Source of the DNA: Romanomermis culicivorax
Taxonomy: Eukaryota > Nematoda > Enoplea > Mermithida > Mermithidae
Reading direction: 5' to 3'
Length of the DNA: 64,000 nt
NCBI GenBank assembly: GCA_963922205.1
Contig: CAWUHX010000005.1
Coordinates: 3,011,623 to 3,075,622 of the forward strand
How positions within the stretch are numbered: the first letter of the stretch is position 1; each line of letters starts with the position of its first letter. Below are positions 20,001-31,753 of this stretch, in pieces. A program made the translations under genes and the position numbers. The notes beneath the pieces were generated by a model, which saw nothing but the letters and a program-made list of their open reading frames with translations, was not told where the DNA came from and made no database searches.

Positions 20001-23000
20001 TCTCAATAATTGTCAATCTAATATGAATCCTTGGGGCAAGTAAGTTACTGGTAGAGATTTAGCCTTTTTGTCATGTGATCATTATTTCAGACATGTTATT
20101 GAACACTCTGAGTATAACTATTGAGGCCTCGGTGATAGACAGCACTCTGTTACAACTGATTTCTTTCTGATTCGTTAAAATTTTTGTTGAGCTGACTTTT
20201 GAGATAGGGGGAAGTTGGAGAATTAATGATCATAGATTTTGGGTATTGGATTTTGGACACATTGTAAGCTATAGTCCTAAATATTGTTCTCCTTGTACAT
20301 GTATTGGGTATTGGATTTTTGACACATTGTACTATCGTCCTGTTTACAACTCTGCAATTAAGTCTTTGGGATGAGCACTTGGATCATGAACCCAAACTGG
20401 GTGACTCAAAGGGGGATCACCAGTGATAAGGATAACCATACAAAAGTTTTGTATTCTGGTTTTAAGGTGTCTTAAACATAGATCAATCCAATGATCAAGA
20501 TCTGTGGTCCAGACAACTTACAAACCATCTTCTCTGCAGATTTTCTCTGTTGATTGGCCTTGAATGGAATAATTTAGACGAAAATCAAAATTAGTGGATC
20601 CAGATTAATTTGTTTTGATCAGGATCGATTTTTTTTTAATTTACATCAAAGATTCTCGAATTTTTGCATCATGATGAGTATTTTTATGTCACATATTGGG
20701 TTTTTGATCTGCATCAAATTTTTTTTTGATGTATTTGAGCCAGATCAATTTTTTTTATTTTCATGTTCAGGCATCAAATTTCTTCAATTTCATCTCATAT
20801 TCTTGATTATTATATGATATGAAATTTTTTGCAACTTAATTTACTTGAATAAAATAAAATGATAAACTAGTACATACAAAAGAAAGACAATAGGAACCAG
20901 GACCAGATAAATGTAAGACAAAAAATAGAAAAATTAATGAAAACATTGGTAGGTACAGACAGACCACAACAATGTACTTTTACCGCCAATTCAACAGCAC
21001 AGTCCCTCACATCTTTATTTTCTCCCAGGATGCCCAGCCAGTCAATATATGGTACCAACTTTGAACGAAGTAGTTATCAGTGTAAATGTAATACAGTTTT
21101 TTGGTCAATTGGCCAACTATGGATTGGAAAGTATCACGGCGAACATGGATATTCTACACAATGATATGTCTCAAAATAACTAAAATAAAAATTCAGACAT
21201 TTTTAAATTTTGATTTAAAAGTACTCTAGGCTTGTTGACCATGCTCGGAAACTTAGGAAAACAAGCTTCAAAGCTATTTTCATTAATCTTAGTCTTAAAA
21301 TTTGAGTGATTTGTTTGCTGTAATCCATGTTTAAGTTGATGTCTCTCTTAAACATAGACCACTCCATACAGATCACTCCACTTTTTAAATTTCAAAAGCT
21401 CGAAAATACTTTCAAAGCTTGCTCATTTAGCAACCTAAGGTGAGAGGAACACCTAAAAACTAAATTTAGAGAATTATGTCTTTTTTCAAACTTTTAGAAA
21501 TTTTCTGATTCTAGAACACTCTAGGCTTGTTGTTCATGCTTGGCAACATAAGACAACAAGTTTCAAAACCATTTTTATCCAAGTTTAATCTTAAAATTTG
21601 GGTGATCCATGGGGATTGATCCGCCTTGAAGATGGTGTGTAGATCACCCCACAACTAAATCTCCATCTTTGTATTGGCTTCAAAAGTTACAATACGATAT
21701 ATATTCTTGTAATTTATAGATGGCTGAATATGAAATTCCTGATTCCAAATTTTAGGGCAAAACTGTACAGAAAAAGACGATTGGTATAAACTGGAAAAAA
21801 CGTCAGAAAAAAAGGAAAATAGTTGAAGAAAAAAAATGAAAAGCAAGAAAAAACTTCGGAGAAATTCGAAAAAAAGAATCAGAAAGAAAAGAAAAAATGG
21901 AAAAACAACAAAAGAATTGGAAAAATGGGAAAATAACAAAATAGAATAGAGAATACAACAAAAAAATAATCAGGACAAAATTTAAAGGAGAAAGGAAAAA
22001 GAGGGGAAAGTAAATTTGAAAGAAAGAAAAAATTCATACTTTCTTTTTGCCTGAAATTGGATATACATTGATTCTTTAGTTTCAATCATAGCTTCAGTGA
22101 TTAGGTCTTGGCAATTTTGAATACGAAGAGTTTTCAAATATTAAAACGACCTTGGTCAATACTGGAAATGAACATATGCAAACTTCATTAAAAAAATTAA
22201 TCTTGAGAATAGTATAATGAAGAAAACGTAATAAAGAAAATGAATGCTATAGAAATTCACAAAAACTATGTATCAATTGCATGATGAAGAAAACAACTGA
22301 GAAAATAGATTTAACACCCCTGGAAACATAGCCCATCACAAGACGTTTTGATGGAATGCCTCTGGACATTTCAAGACCCTTGCAAATGACGAAAGAGGCA
22401 CACTAATATGCTGTTGTTATTACAGTAGCAATACCAGCTGGAACAGCAGAAACAGCACAGCAAAAATTTTCATTACAGAAATAATATTGCCTTTTGGCGT
22501 CCCCTTGTTCTTTTATCTGATAGAAAAGCAAATTTTTTGTCAACACTAGCCCTAAAAATTTGTGACACCCTGTAAAAAAAAATTGTTGGATTATCTCAAC
22601 TTTCTCACGTTCCCTGAGAAAAAAACACAACTTTGTTGCATTGTTTCAACTGTTTTGGAAGTTGATGTTGGATTAACATTAAAAAGTTAAGTACACTATT
22701 GAAATGCATTCAGTTGGTGAGTGTATGGTAGGATTTACCCATTTCTTCAATGCTATTTCATGCAATGTGGATACTTTTTGTAGGAAACATACAGAAGTGG
22801 CTATAAAAGTACACAGCCTTTTCACTATGTGCTTTACCTGACCTTTCATGTGTTTGACCTCATCCAATAGAAAACAGAACATTTGTTTATTAGAATTTTC
22901 TCGATATCTGTCTGTAAAGTTTTGATAAAAATATAGCTATCAAGAGCTGTCGTGATGCTCTACAATCCTATCAGAACATATTTGAATGAAATTTTGTATG

Positions 23001-23220
23001 AACAAATTGTCACTCTCGTCAATTTGCAGATGGAGTAGTAGCTGTTAAATGCCGCACCAATGCGGCAACCTGGCAATGATCACTGGGTTAATACGGGTTT
23101 TTTATGGGTTTTGACATGAGGCTTTCGAGCATGTAGATAACTTATGCAAATCAACACTGTGTTTCTGTTTTTCTCCAAATGTGTTTTATTACCTTTTCTC
23201 TTTCCGTTCTTGCTGATGAA
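14098..23220. other. Long gene-free stretch
   Basis: No gene is supported over 9 kb; all open frames are below 100 codons and unlike known proteins. Visible structure: a cluster of TACAGTA/TACTGTA heptamers at 14150-14970; a short direct repeat at 20237-20330 (GGGTATTGGATTTT, followed by GACACATTGTA); and a diverged pair of about 90 bp at 21229 and 21526 (TCTAGGCTTGTTG). Purine-rich low-complexity DNA lies at 21780-22030. A slightly coding-like stretch near 18170-18390 could not be assigned. Confidence 0.5.
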
Positions 23221-23299
23221 GAACTGGTGTCAGGGGAGGACGACAAGTTACGAAAAAAGAAAACTAAAGAAAAAAGAAAAGGCAGTGAAAAATTGAAGA

Positions 23300-23413
23300 A
23301 TGGCGAAGTATTGGAAGGATGACAAATTGGCCACCAATCACACCAATTATGACAATTACAACAAACAATACGATGACGACGACTGCTGGCAATGTTTGGA
23401 GCTCAGCAGGTAA
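23300..23413 (+). other. Possible short first exon, 37 codons
   Basis: A 37-codon frame from ATG at 23300 has an unusual acidic Asp/Asn/Tyr-rich composition ending CWQCLELSR. Its end overlaps a strong splice donor (AG|GTAAGG, cut after 23409). An adjoining frame upstream (from about 23210) is Lys/Glu-rich. Nothing downstream can be joined with confidence. It may be a 5' exon of a host gene, part of the upstream end of element B, or chance. Confidence 0.25.
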
Positions 23414-23611
23414 GGGGTAGTAGTGTGTAGATAAGCACAGTAGTCTTTTCCGACCAGATAATATATTTTAAGAATATGTATAGAAAGACAATAATATAAT
23501 ATGGACGAGAATATATATAAATATGTAGATGAATATGCAAATTTGGTCGACCCTGCTCCCATACGTTTTGTGGGGCTTTATTTCCAAGTTATTTTTGAGT
23601 AATCTTTATAA

Positions 23612-23770
23612 AGGTTCAGTAAAACTCAATATTTTGTGAGTAATCCTTAAAGAGGTTCAGTAAAACTCATTGTTTTCATTGAGGGTTATCCTAAAATAAA
23701 AGGTTCAGTAAAACCCATAGAATTTTACTCAAGGTTATCCTTAGAAAAAAAAGGTTCAGTAAAACCTGAG
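23612..23770 (+). repeat. Leader repeats of element B
   Basis: Four units containing AGGTTCAGTAAAAC, starting at 23612, 23653, 23701 and 23752 and separated by 41-51 bases, with related spacers (GAGTAATCCTTA, GGTTATCCTTA). They occupy the place of the leader repeats of A and C but share no sequence with them. Confidence 0.8.
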
Positions 23771-23902
23771 AATATTTTGGAGCATAAATTATTTTTACAC
23801 CCAATTTTGGTGTAATTATTGTTATTCACTTGAAAAATCAAGTGTGTTTTATTGTTTGAAAAGTTTTTGTTTTCTTCTTTCCTCACCACTAGACCACCTC
23901 GT

Positions 23903-23973
23903 GGTGTGGTGGTCTAGTGGTGAGGACATCAGCCCGGAATGCTGGTAACCCAGGTTCGACTCCAGGCTGCACC
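23903..23973 (+). tRNA. tRNA-like sequence, copy 1
   Basis: 71 bases that fold as a cloverleaf: acceptor GGTGTGG with CTGCACC (two G-U pairs), D-stem GTCT/GGAC, anticodon stem TCAGC/GCTGG, and T-arm with one A-A mismatch. Box A (TGGTCTAGTGG) and box B (GGTTCGACTCC) are perfect. The anticodon loop CCGGAAT gives GGA with C instead of T at position 33. A serine tRNA would need a long variable arm, which is absent. More likely a tRNA-derived repeat or pseudogene than a working tRNA. Confidence 0.5.
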
Positions 23974-24180
23974 CTATTTTTCAAACTTATTTTCACTCCA
24001 AAAAAAAATTCCATATAATTTTCATTTCTAAAATGTTAGCAACTTCATTGGTGGGCAGTTCAAAAAGCAGCAGGTACGCTGCTACTTGCCAAAGGTCGTA
24101 GGTTCACGACCGCCAAGCATTGGAGTTGTGTGCTACAAAATCGTAGCCTAGGGGAGCACCTTAATCTGGGTTCACCTCGT

Positions 24181-24251
24181 GGTGTGGTGGTCTAGTGGTG
24201 AGGACATCAGCCCGGAAAGCTGGTAACCCAGGTTCGACTCCAGGTTGCACC
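24181..24251 (+). tRNA. tRNA-like sequence, copy 2
   Basis: Same as copy 1 apart from the anticodon loop (CCGGAAA) and the acceptor 3' strand (TTGCACC). Box A and box B are intact. Confidence 0.5.
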
Positions 24252-24459
24252 CTATTTTTCAAACTTATTTTCACTCCAAAAAAAAAATTCTATATAATTT
24301 TCATTTCTAAAAAGTTAGCAACTTCATTGGTGGGCAGTTCAAAAAGCAGCAGGTACGCTGCTACTTGCCAAAGGTCGTAGGTTCATGACCGCCAAGCATT
24401 GGAGTTGTGTGCTACAAAATCGTAGCCTAGGGGAGCACCTTAATCTGGGTTCACCTCGT

Positions 24460-24530
24460 GGTGTGGTGGTCTAGTGGTGAGGACATCAGCCCGGAATGCT
24501 GGTAACCCAGGTTCGACTCCAGGCTGCACC
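24460..24530 (+). tRNA. tRNA-like sequence, copy 3
   Basis: Matches copy 1 in its visible stems, loops and pol III boxes. Confidence 0.5.
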
Positions 24531-24609
24531 CTATTTTTCAAACTTATTTTCACTCCAAAAAAAAAATTCCATATAATTTTCATGTTTTATTGTTGTTTGG
24601 GTCTAATTC

Positions 24610-25476
24610 TTGAAAACGTCAGATAAACGTACAGTGGGTTCTGATTCTGACGCTGAATATTCATCTTCGACACAAAGTACTCCTAAGCTCACTCAAAGTC
24701 AGCACTTTGAAAGAATTATTTCTGAACCTAAAAAATCGGATCTTATTGAAATTGGCTGTAAAAATTTGAAGTCAATCGCAAAAATGACTGAAGCTGAACT
24801 CGATAATGCTATAAAAAGAGCTTTCAACGACATGGCTGATCCTCTGACTGAACAATTGCATCGACTTGATGTAAAATTAGATGAGACAAGACATTTAGTT
24901 AATGAAAATGCTAAACATAATAAAATAACAGGATATCCTTTTAACTCCATGTTTGCATTCAAACCACCTTCATGTTTCTCTGGTACAGTTGGAGAATCTT
25001 TTCCTGATTGGATTGAAAGATTTGAGCAGTATTTGACTCTGCAATATATGACCAATGCAACAGATATCTATAAAATTGCTCTTCTTGAATCTAATCTTAT
25101 TGGATCTGCTCAAGCTACTTTCAGGAGCCCCAAAAAGGGACTGAACCCTCCTAGAAGTTATGCAGATTTTGTGACAGAATTAAAGAGAGCATTTCCTGAA
25201 GACAGAGACAGTGATGTCCACGAACAAATCATATTTGATAGAAAACAGAAGCATACTGAAACTGTAATTGAATTTCTGGATCAGTTGAAAAAACTGAGCA
25301 AACTTGCATATCCAAATTTGACTGAACATGCTTGAGAAACTATCATCGAACCTATATTTTTGAGAGGACTCTTTCTGATATAAGAGAGGCTGTGAAGTTT
25401 CGTGAGTTTGTGTCTCTGGAAGATGCTTTCAAAGCTTCTAGATATATTGAATCTCAAATAATGAGGGATGAGTGAC
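24610..25476 (+). pseudogene. gag: Broken Gag of element B
   Basis: Matrix/capsid part. The block PPSCFSGTVGESFPDWIERF aligns with the Gag of A, and GRDSDVH is represented by DRDSDVH. The frame runs from 24610 to a TGA at 25333. The match continues (EPIFLRGL) and shifts frame near 25370; the last part (LSDIREAVKF to SQIMRDE) is read in the same frame as the CCHC domain downstream. This shows that Gag and nucleocapsid were one reading frame in this family. Confidence 0.85.
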
Positions 25477-25547
25477 AAAATTCACACAGCACCAACAACA
25501 TAGTCTGTAATACTTTAGAAAGAAATACTATTCAATTCCCTTGAGAA

Positions 25548-26165
25548 ATGACGGCAACTCAGTTTAAAGATTTAGTTCCTGGAGTTGCTGGCGCTGTTGT
25601 CCAACAGCAAGGGCAGCATCAATACTCACGGCCAACATTCTATCCCCTGAAACCAAATGGGAAATACTGCCCTCGCGATTATTGCGGGGATGTTAGGCAC
25701 AAGTCTCTCGACTGCACAAAAAAGACCATCGATTTTTCTAATAATCGAACATGCCAAATTTGTGGTCATGTCAGACATTGTACTATTGAATGTCTGATTC
25801 TGTGCAGCAATTGTGGCAAGACTGGCCACAACAACTTGTGTTGCAAGCTGCCAAAACGAGATGATGGTAAGAGTCATAGTTTTAGAAATGGTTTGCAGAA
25901 TCAATCTTTTTCTCAAAGAAATTCACAGTCTACTTATAATTTTGAAAGAGGTGGATCTAAATTTCCACAGAACGAAAGCAAAAAACCTTTTCAAAAGAGA
26001 ATTCCAGTAAGGAATGACATTGTCACTTGCATTAACAAACAAAATCACATTCCTAACATTGATTGTGATGATGAAAATCTCCAAAATCTTAAAGAATGAT
26101 GTGACCATGAGGAATCTTTATTTATAAATTCAGCTCCTGTTTGCATGTGTTGTTTTTATCCATGA
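25548..26165 (+). pseudogene. gag: Nucleocapsid of element B, CCHC domain
   Basis: Two regular zinc knuckles (CQICGHVRHCTIEC; CSNCGKTGHNNLCC) preceded by one with four residues between the first two Cys (CPRDYCGDVRHKSLDC). The tail matches the tail of A, including the small Cys cluster (CMCC). A TGA at 26097 and another stop near 26163 interrupt it. The same frame leads into PR1. Confidence 0.85.
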
Positions 26166-26171
26166 CACGCT

Positions 26172-27533
26172 TTGCAAGAAAATGCTGATGAGGACCCCCA
26201 GATGGTTTCACAATTATCAGCTGAAAACTTCGTTTTGATGCACTATAATGACATCTCGATTGGTGCAACTGAAGTCATTGCACAGGATTTGGTTTTGTCG
26301 AATGCTGTTCAGGAAGAAATTCAAGAAAATTTGTTCAGTGATGAGGCAAGGAAGAAAACAAATTCCGAAAATCAAAGTATCAAAAGATAAGAGTAAGGAA
26401 CCAAGTAAGATTTGATCTGCCCAACATTGTGGTACAATGATCATTTCAGTAGTAGAGTTCCTTACGTAAGAGTTCTTTTGAATAATCACAGCACAGCCTA
26501 TGCTTTAATTGATACTGGAGCTGTCTTATCTATAGTTGATTTGGAAATCATCCAAAAAGTTCCTCAGGTACAAATTCTGAGGACTAATATCGAATTAATG
26601 GCAGCAAATGGCCGAAAGATTGACTTGATAGGGTCAGCCTATATAAACATAAAAGTTGAAGATGTTGACATAAAACTTTTAGTATATATTCAAAAAAAAG
26701 CTCCAGCTCAAATTATTCTGGGTTCAAATTTCCTGTCTAATTTCGAAAATGTCCTATTTAATTGGTTAAACTCTATGATCACATTTAAATCTATTCCTGT
26801 CGAAGCTAGTGGCATGCTATATGCTCCTGTGACTTCAAATACTTATAGAGCTATTCCTGATTATGCTTCTCCTGAATCTGAAGCAAAAATTGCTCACACT
26901 TCTGTCTTCGAGACCTATGGAGCTACTTGTGGATATGAAGAGAAAAATGCAGATTTTTATTGCAAAGTAAAAGATGATTTAGAATTGTTCTCCCTGAGTG
27001 GATTTGAAAACTTAGGCAATCCAGCAGAGGAAGGTGACTTGAAACCAAAAACTGGTACGGAACATCAGAGTTACCCATTCGAAACTTCGGTTGGCTTCGA
27101 AGATTACCGTTATACCTGGCCTATGATCAAATTGTGTACAATGTATGGGCTGATCAAACATCAGCTGGAGACCACGAAAGATTCAGCAGAAATAGCTTGT
27201 TTACAAGAGGAAGCCCAAGGTAATATTGACCAAATTGAAGAAAAAATGTGTTACGCTTTAAACAGTAAAAAAACTACAAACTTGCTTTCTTATTTCCTTC
27301 TTATCTTTTTGAATTTGTTATTATTTAAGGCACAGAATGACAAAGCAGTCTTATTTTGCAATGGAAATGCAGAGAAAAGCAAAAGAAGTGCACAAAAATC
27401 ATTGTCACATGATTCTGTTTATCTTAATTTATGTAAAATACTTCACTTATGTAATGTTTCTTTTAATCTTACTGAACTATTTAATCATTCCAATAAAATG
27501 TCACCCCCAGTTCCTGATCTGCGGAACATCTAG
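26172..27533 (+). pseudogene. pro: PR1: retropepsin upstream of Env, plus linker, element B
   Basis: Aspartic protease domain in the Gag-nucleocapsid frame. The 26172-26390 part is an acidic linker ending in TAA. The domain starts near 26455 (RVPYVRVLLNN), has the intact catalytic motif LIDTGAVLSIVD and the flap/end block IILGSNFLSNF. It aligns over its whole length with PR2 of the same element (29300-29700), including the GML/GMV-APV/VPI end. After it come an acidic stretch and a linker (27120-27330) that resembles the linker at the start of the Env frame of A. The last 197 bases overlap the Env frame, which is +1. A has lost this domain and C has a deletion here. Confidence 0.85.
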
Positions 27534-29137
27534 AATTGGTTATGCAATTAGTATTCCAAAAACTATGAAATGCATTGCTCCTGAAAAGCTTGCATCAGTA
27601 GCTCATTTGAATGTATCTGTTTACATTCCTCGGCAAGAACCTCAACTTTCTCAAGCATACAAATGTCTAAAACGTTCAAGAACATTATGCACTAATAGTG
27701 GATTCTTTGGATCAAAAAGCATAAATCAAGACACAGTAAAGAGTGAACAAATTAGTGCAACTGAGTGCAAAAATGTATTTGAAAGTAAATTCTATTCCCA
27801 TCAATCCTTGAAAAGAATAGGAAATAAACTTTGGTCAACTAATAACAGTCTCACACCTTCTTTTGAATGGTGCTGTAAAGACATATGCAAAACTGTAACA
27901 AAATGATTATTGAACAAGGTCAAGTGACTAGTTGGGACGGAGAAAACATGCTTACTGACCTTGGTGATGCTGGTGGCTGTAAAGCTATGGCAGTCCAATG
28001 CAACACACCTGATGGCACTATTATTTGGGATGAAAGGAATGTAACTGATATATGCCCTCATGTTTTTAAAGGAAATTATTCTGCTATACTCAGTTAAACT
28101 TTTGTCATAATCGAAGATTTGCAAGGTGCTTTCAAATTGGGTTCTGCATACAGACGATGTCCAAGCATTCAAAATGTGCTGCGAACTCCACAAGGTATTC
28201 TCTTAAAGATACACCAGGCTCCAAAAAACATAATAAGAATTTCTCTTTCTAGATCACAAACAGCTGATCCTATTAATGCCAAATTGAATTTTTTGGAGGT
28301 TAAAATCTTCAAAAATGAAATGGATAATTTTCACCATGTTTGGCTTGAGATATGTCGATATGTTCGAAGATATGTTGATCTTATTTGGGAAATGTTACGT
28401 TTTGATAGTACTATGGGTGCCCGCCCCTTCTTGCAAAGAGATGACATTATTGCAGAATTTACTGGAGAAGCACTCACAGTATGGTCATGCATGAAAATTA
28501 ATGTCACAGATATTTTCTATGACTACAAAGTAGAGAATGTCTGTTATAAATATGTACCCATCAGATACATGGGAAATCTGATGCTTGTTCCTCCTGGAAG
28601 TAATGACCTTACTGATTATAGTCCTCAAGTAGATTGTCAGCATCACACTATAGGAATTTTTAAGAAAAATAATACTTGGATAACTAAATCTGGTATCACC
28701 TATGTGAATGAAATCCCTATAGAATTAAATTGGAAAGGACATACTGATATTTATCAATATGACACTCCTGCTCTTTTTCATGATAAGCTGTCAAAAGCAT
28801 CAAATGAAATTATCTTCTTGAAACAGTACATATATAAGACACAGCAAATAGAGACAATGCTGGGAAAGATGATCTCTTATGCTACTTCTATGTCACTTGA
28901 TCCACAAACTTTGTATCAGGCACTATCTGATACAAGTCCTGATATTAAAAATGGATTAACATCTGCTTGTAAATTTTTGAGCATGTTGTCTATGATTCTC
29001 AAAGAAATTTTGTAGATAGTTGTACTAACTTATTACGTGGGCCTGTACAGCTTATCTGCAGTATTTTTATTGTTTGTCTTATCCTTCTTGCCATTGGATA
29101 TATTGCTTACATATGCTTGCTGCGATATAAAGCTTAG
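27337..29137 (+). pseudogene. env: gB-like Env of element B (several frames)
   Basis: Envelope glycoprotein related to that of A. A signal-like hydrophobic run follows Met at about 27409 (MILFILIY). The N-terminal block (CGTSRIGYAIS) aligns with A. The frame changes near 27895, a TAA cuts it at 28095, and it shifts again near 29005. The gB-like core is at about 28330-28510: WLEIC, FDSTMGARPF, FTGEALTVWSC. A DPINAKLNFLE motif precedes it. The membrane-proximal part and transmembrane helix (ICSIFIVCLILLAIGYIAY) are read in the frame of PR2, with one TAG at 29135 between them. Confidence 0.85.
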
Positions 29138-29194
29138 CTCATTAAAAAATCATCTAGCCCTGCAAGTGCAAATAAATCACCCCTAGGAGCAAAT

Positions 29195-29869
29195 CTTCTC
29201 AAGCTTGCTCACATTAGGAGTAAAAAACGAAAAATTCCATTTCTTTTAAAATATGAAAAAGGGAAAGATCAAGTTGATTTTCATGAAGTGATTGAAACAC
29301 AAGTTGCAATAAATTATATCGCCAGTCAAAAACGGACTCCTTACATGAAACTTTTGTTGAATGGAAAAATTCCAGTTCTAGCTCTCTTAGATACTGGAGC
29401 TGTGTACTCTCTTATGGACTCCAGTCTTGTCTCTCAACTTGATGACATTTCAATGATAAAAACTGCAACCAAGCCGATTGCAGCAAATGGATTGGAAATA
29501 CAAATCAAAGGTGCTATATATATCACAATAAAAGTTGCAGATGTAAAAGAAACCATACTGGTTCATGTACAAGATAATTGTACTGCTGATCTAATACTAG
29601 GCACTAATTTATTTGGCCGATTTAATCAAATTACTCTCTCATGGGAGAAATCATTTGTAAAATTCAGAAATGAAACAATTCCTCGCATTGGTATGGTACA
29701 TGTACCAATAGCATTACGTGGTGGAGTCTGCTTGATTGAAAATGTTGTTATTCCACCTCAATCCATAAATTGTTTAACAGGTTGCATCTCTACCTTGTAT
29801 GAACACATTCCTGAAGTACAGTTTGAACCTTCATTATGCTTCAAAGGAAATCAACCTTATTTTGCATAA
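29195..29869 (+). pseudogene. pro: PR2: retropepsin downstream of Env, element B
   Basis: Second protease domain, directly after the Env cytoplasmic tail and in the same frame as the Env membrane segment and RT. The catalytic motif LLDTGAVYSLMD is intact and LILGTNLFGRF follows. The open frame ends at a TAA at 29867, after which the match to Pol of A goes on without frame change. Confidence 0.85.
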
Positions 29870-31460
29870 TTGATATCTAATGTGGAAAATGAAACTATTC
29901 CAGTTCAAGCAATGAACACCAGTAATGAACCTCTAACTTTGTACAAGAATTCCAAACTGGGAAATGTTAAATGCTTCAAATCAGCTCAAGAAGCTCAACA
30001 TAAACATAGGTTGGCAACAAAGCAATGGTTGAGAGAAAATGTGATTGTACCGCAATCCCTACCTGAAGAAGAAAAGCAAAATCTGTTTGCTTTATTGGAA
30101 GCATATCCTGATCTGTATGCTCTGGACAAAAAAGATACTGGCAGAAAAACCTTGGTACACCACAAGATTATAACAGGTGAAAGTTTACCAATCAGAAATT
30201 ACCCGTTCAGAACTGCTCCAAAAGAGAAAGAAATAATCGTGGATGAAGTTGAAGCATTGGAAGAAAAAGGAATAATCTCAAAAAGTACATCACCTTGGTC
30301 AACAAATGTTGTTCTTGTACGAAAGAAAGATGAAGGTCATAGATTGTGTATAGATTTTCGAAAACTCAATTCAGTAACAAAGAAAGATGTCTACCCATTA
30401 CCAAGAATTGATGACATCTTAGACACCTTAAATAATATGAAATATTCCACCACTTTGGATCAAGCTAATGCTTATTGGACTACACCAATCTCACCTGAAG
30501 ATAAAGAAAAAACAGCTTTCACTACTCCTGTTGGTCTTTTTGAATTCAACTATCGTCCATTTGGGCTATGCAATGCTCCTGCAACATTCCAAAGACTTAT
30601 GGATCTACTATTATCAGGCTTACAATGGAACATTTGTTTGGTATACCTGGATGATATATTAGTTTTTGGAAAGGATCACAAGGAAATGCTTGATCGTCTG
30701 AAGATCATCCTTGACAGATTGTATGAGGGTGGTTTAAAATTAAGAATAGATAAATGTAAATTCTCACAAAAAGAAGTCGAGTATCTTGGTCATATCACAA
30801 GTCAAGATGGTATTAAACCTGATACTAAAAAGATTGAAGCAGTGGAAAATATGATGCCACCAAAAAATGTAAAAGAAGTAAAATCATTCTTAGGCCTCAT
30901 ATCCTATTACAGAAAATTCATTCCTAAATGTGCACAAATATCAAACCCATTGACCAAACTATTGAAAAAAGGACCAGACTTTAAATGGGATGAAAGAGAA
31001 AATAAAGAATTTGAAGACTTACAGAAGAAGTTGATGCAAGAACCAATACTTATGCATCCTGACTTTACAAAACAGTTTATACTTCATACTGATGCATCAT
31101 AAGAAGGAATTGGTGCAGTATTGAGTCAAATTGGGAAGGATGATCTGGAACATCCTATTGCTTTTGCATCTCGAGCTCTTAAACCAGCTGAGAAAAATTA
31201 TCCAATGACTGAATTAGAAACTCTAGCTCTTGTCGAATTTGTAAAATACTTTTTGTGCTATCTCTATCAGCAAGAAGATATAGCAGAAACAGACCACACT
31301 GCAGTCAAAGCAGTGTTAGAAAAAGAAAATGCATCTGCTCGAATAAACAGATGAGGTTATGCTTTAGCTGGCACAAAACTTGATATTTGACCAAGAAAAG
31401 GGTCCAAAAATGCCAATGCTGATGCACTTTCTAGAAATCCTAATCCTATTGCTAAACAAT
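29870..31460 (+). pseudogene. pol: Reverse transcriptase and RNase H of element B
   Basis: A long uninterrupted 410-codon piece with LCIDFRKLNSVTKKDVYPLP, FGLCNAPATFQRLMD, YLDD (LVYLDDILVF) and the connection block FLGLISYYRKF. A TAA at 31100 falls in the RNase H start (HTDAS*EGIGAV). RNase H goes on in the same frame (31121-31354, TELETLALVEF, ETDHTAVKAV), with further stops near 31352 and 31388, up to NADALSR. Confidence 0.9.
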
Positions 31461-31464
31461 CTTA

Positions 31465-31753
31465 TGATATTGATAATGAGGAAAATTATCGACCCTCTGT
31501 AAAAGATAATGGTGTTGTCAGTCTGAACACTGATCACCAGGAAATTGATCTTAAATCTTTGCAACAAAATGATCCTAAACTTAAAGAGGTCATAAATAAC
31601 ATAAGAGAAGGTGGCTTACCTTCAGAACATGTAAAATCCTTTTGTCTTGAAAATGAAATATTATTTCTTAATAAGAATGGGATAAAAATATAATAATCCC
31701 GCAATCAATGAAGAAATTAATTATTGAATCTAATCATGATGATGAATTAGCTG
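31465..31753 (+). pseudogene. pol: Integrase N-terminal part of element B
   Basis: Pre-integrase region of B with stops near 31692, ending at the start of the His/Cys zinc-binding domain (DDELA). It is cut exactly here by the insertion of element C and resumes at 39465. Confidence 0.8.
31750..31753. repeat. Target-site duplication of element C, left copy
   Basis: GCTG before the left LTR; repeated at 39461-39464. Taking one copy away restores the DELAGHFG reading of the integrase zinc domain of B, which proves the duplication. Confidence 0.95.

Larger units (their letters stand above)
23895..24582 (+). repeat. 278-bp tandem array with tRNA-like units, about 2.5 copies
   Basis: Units start at 23895, 24173 and 24452 (periods 278 and 279); the third ends near 24582. 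The copies are nearly identical, differing at only a few bases. Each full unit holds a tRNA-like segment, an A-rich stretch, and a second foldable segment (AGCAGC...GCTGCT, then GGTCGT...ACGACC) reminiscent of another tRNA-like structure. The array sits between the leader repeats of B and its gag. Confidence 0.9.

Noticed and set aside
23903-24530. Calling the three tRNA-like units working serine tRNA genes from the GGA anticodon.
   Set aside because: No long variable arm, C at position 33 and a T-stem mismatch; they are better described as tRNA-derived repeats.
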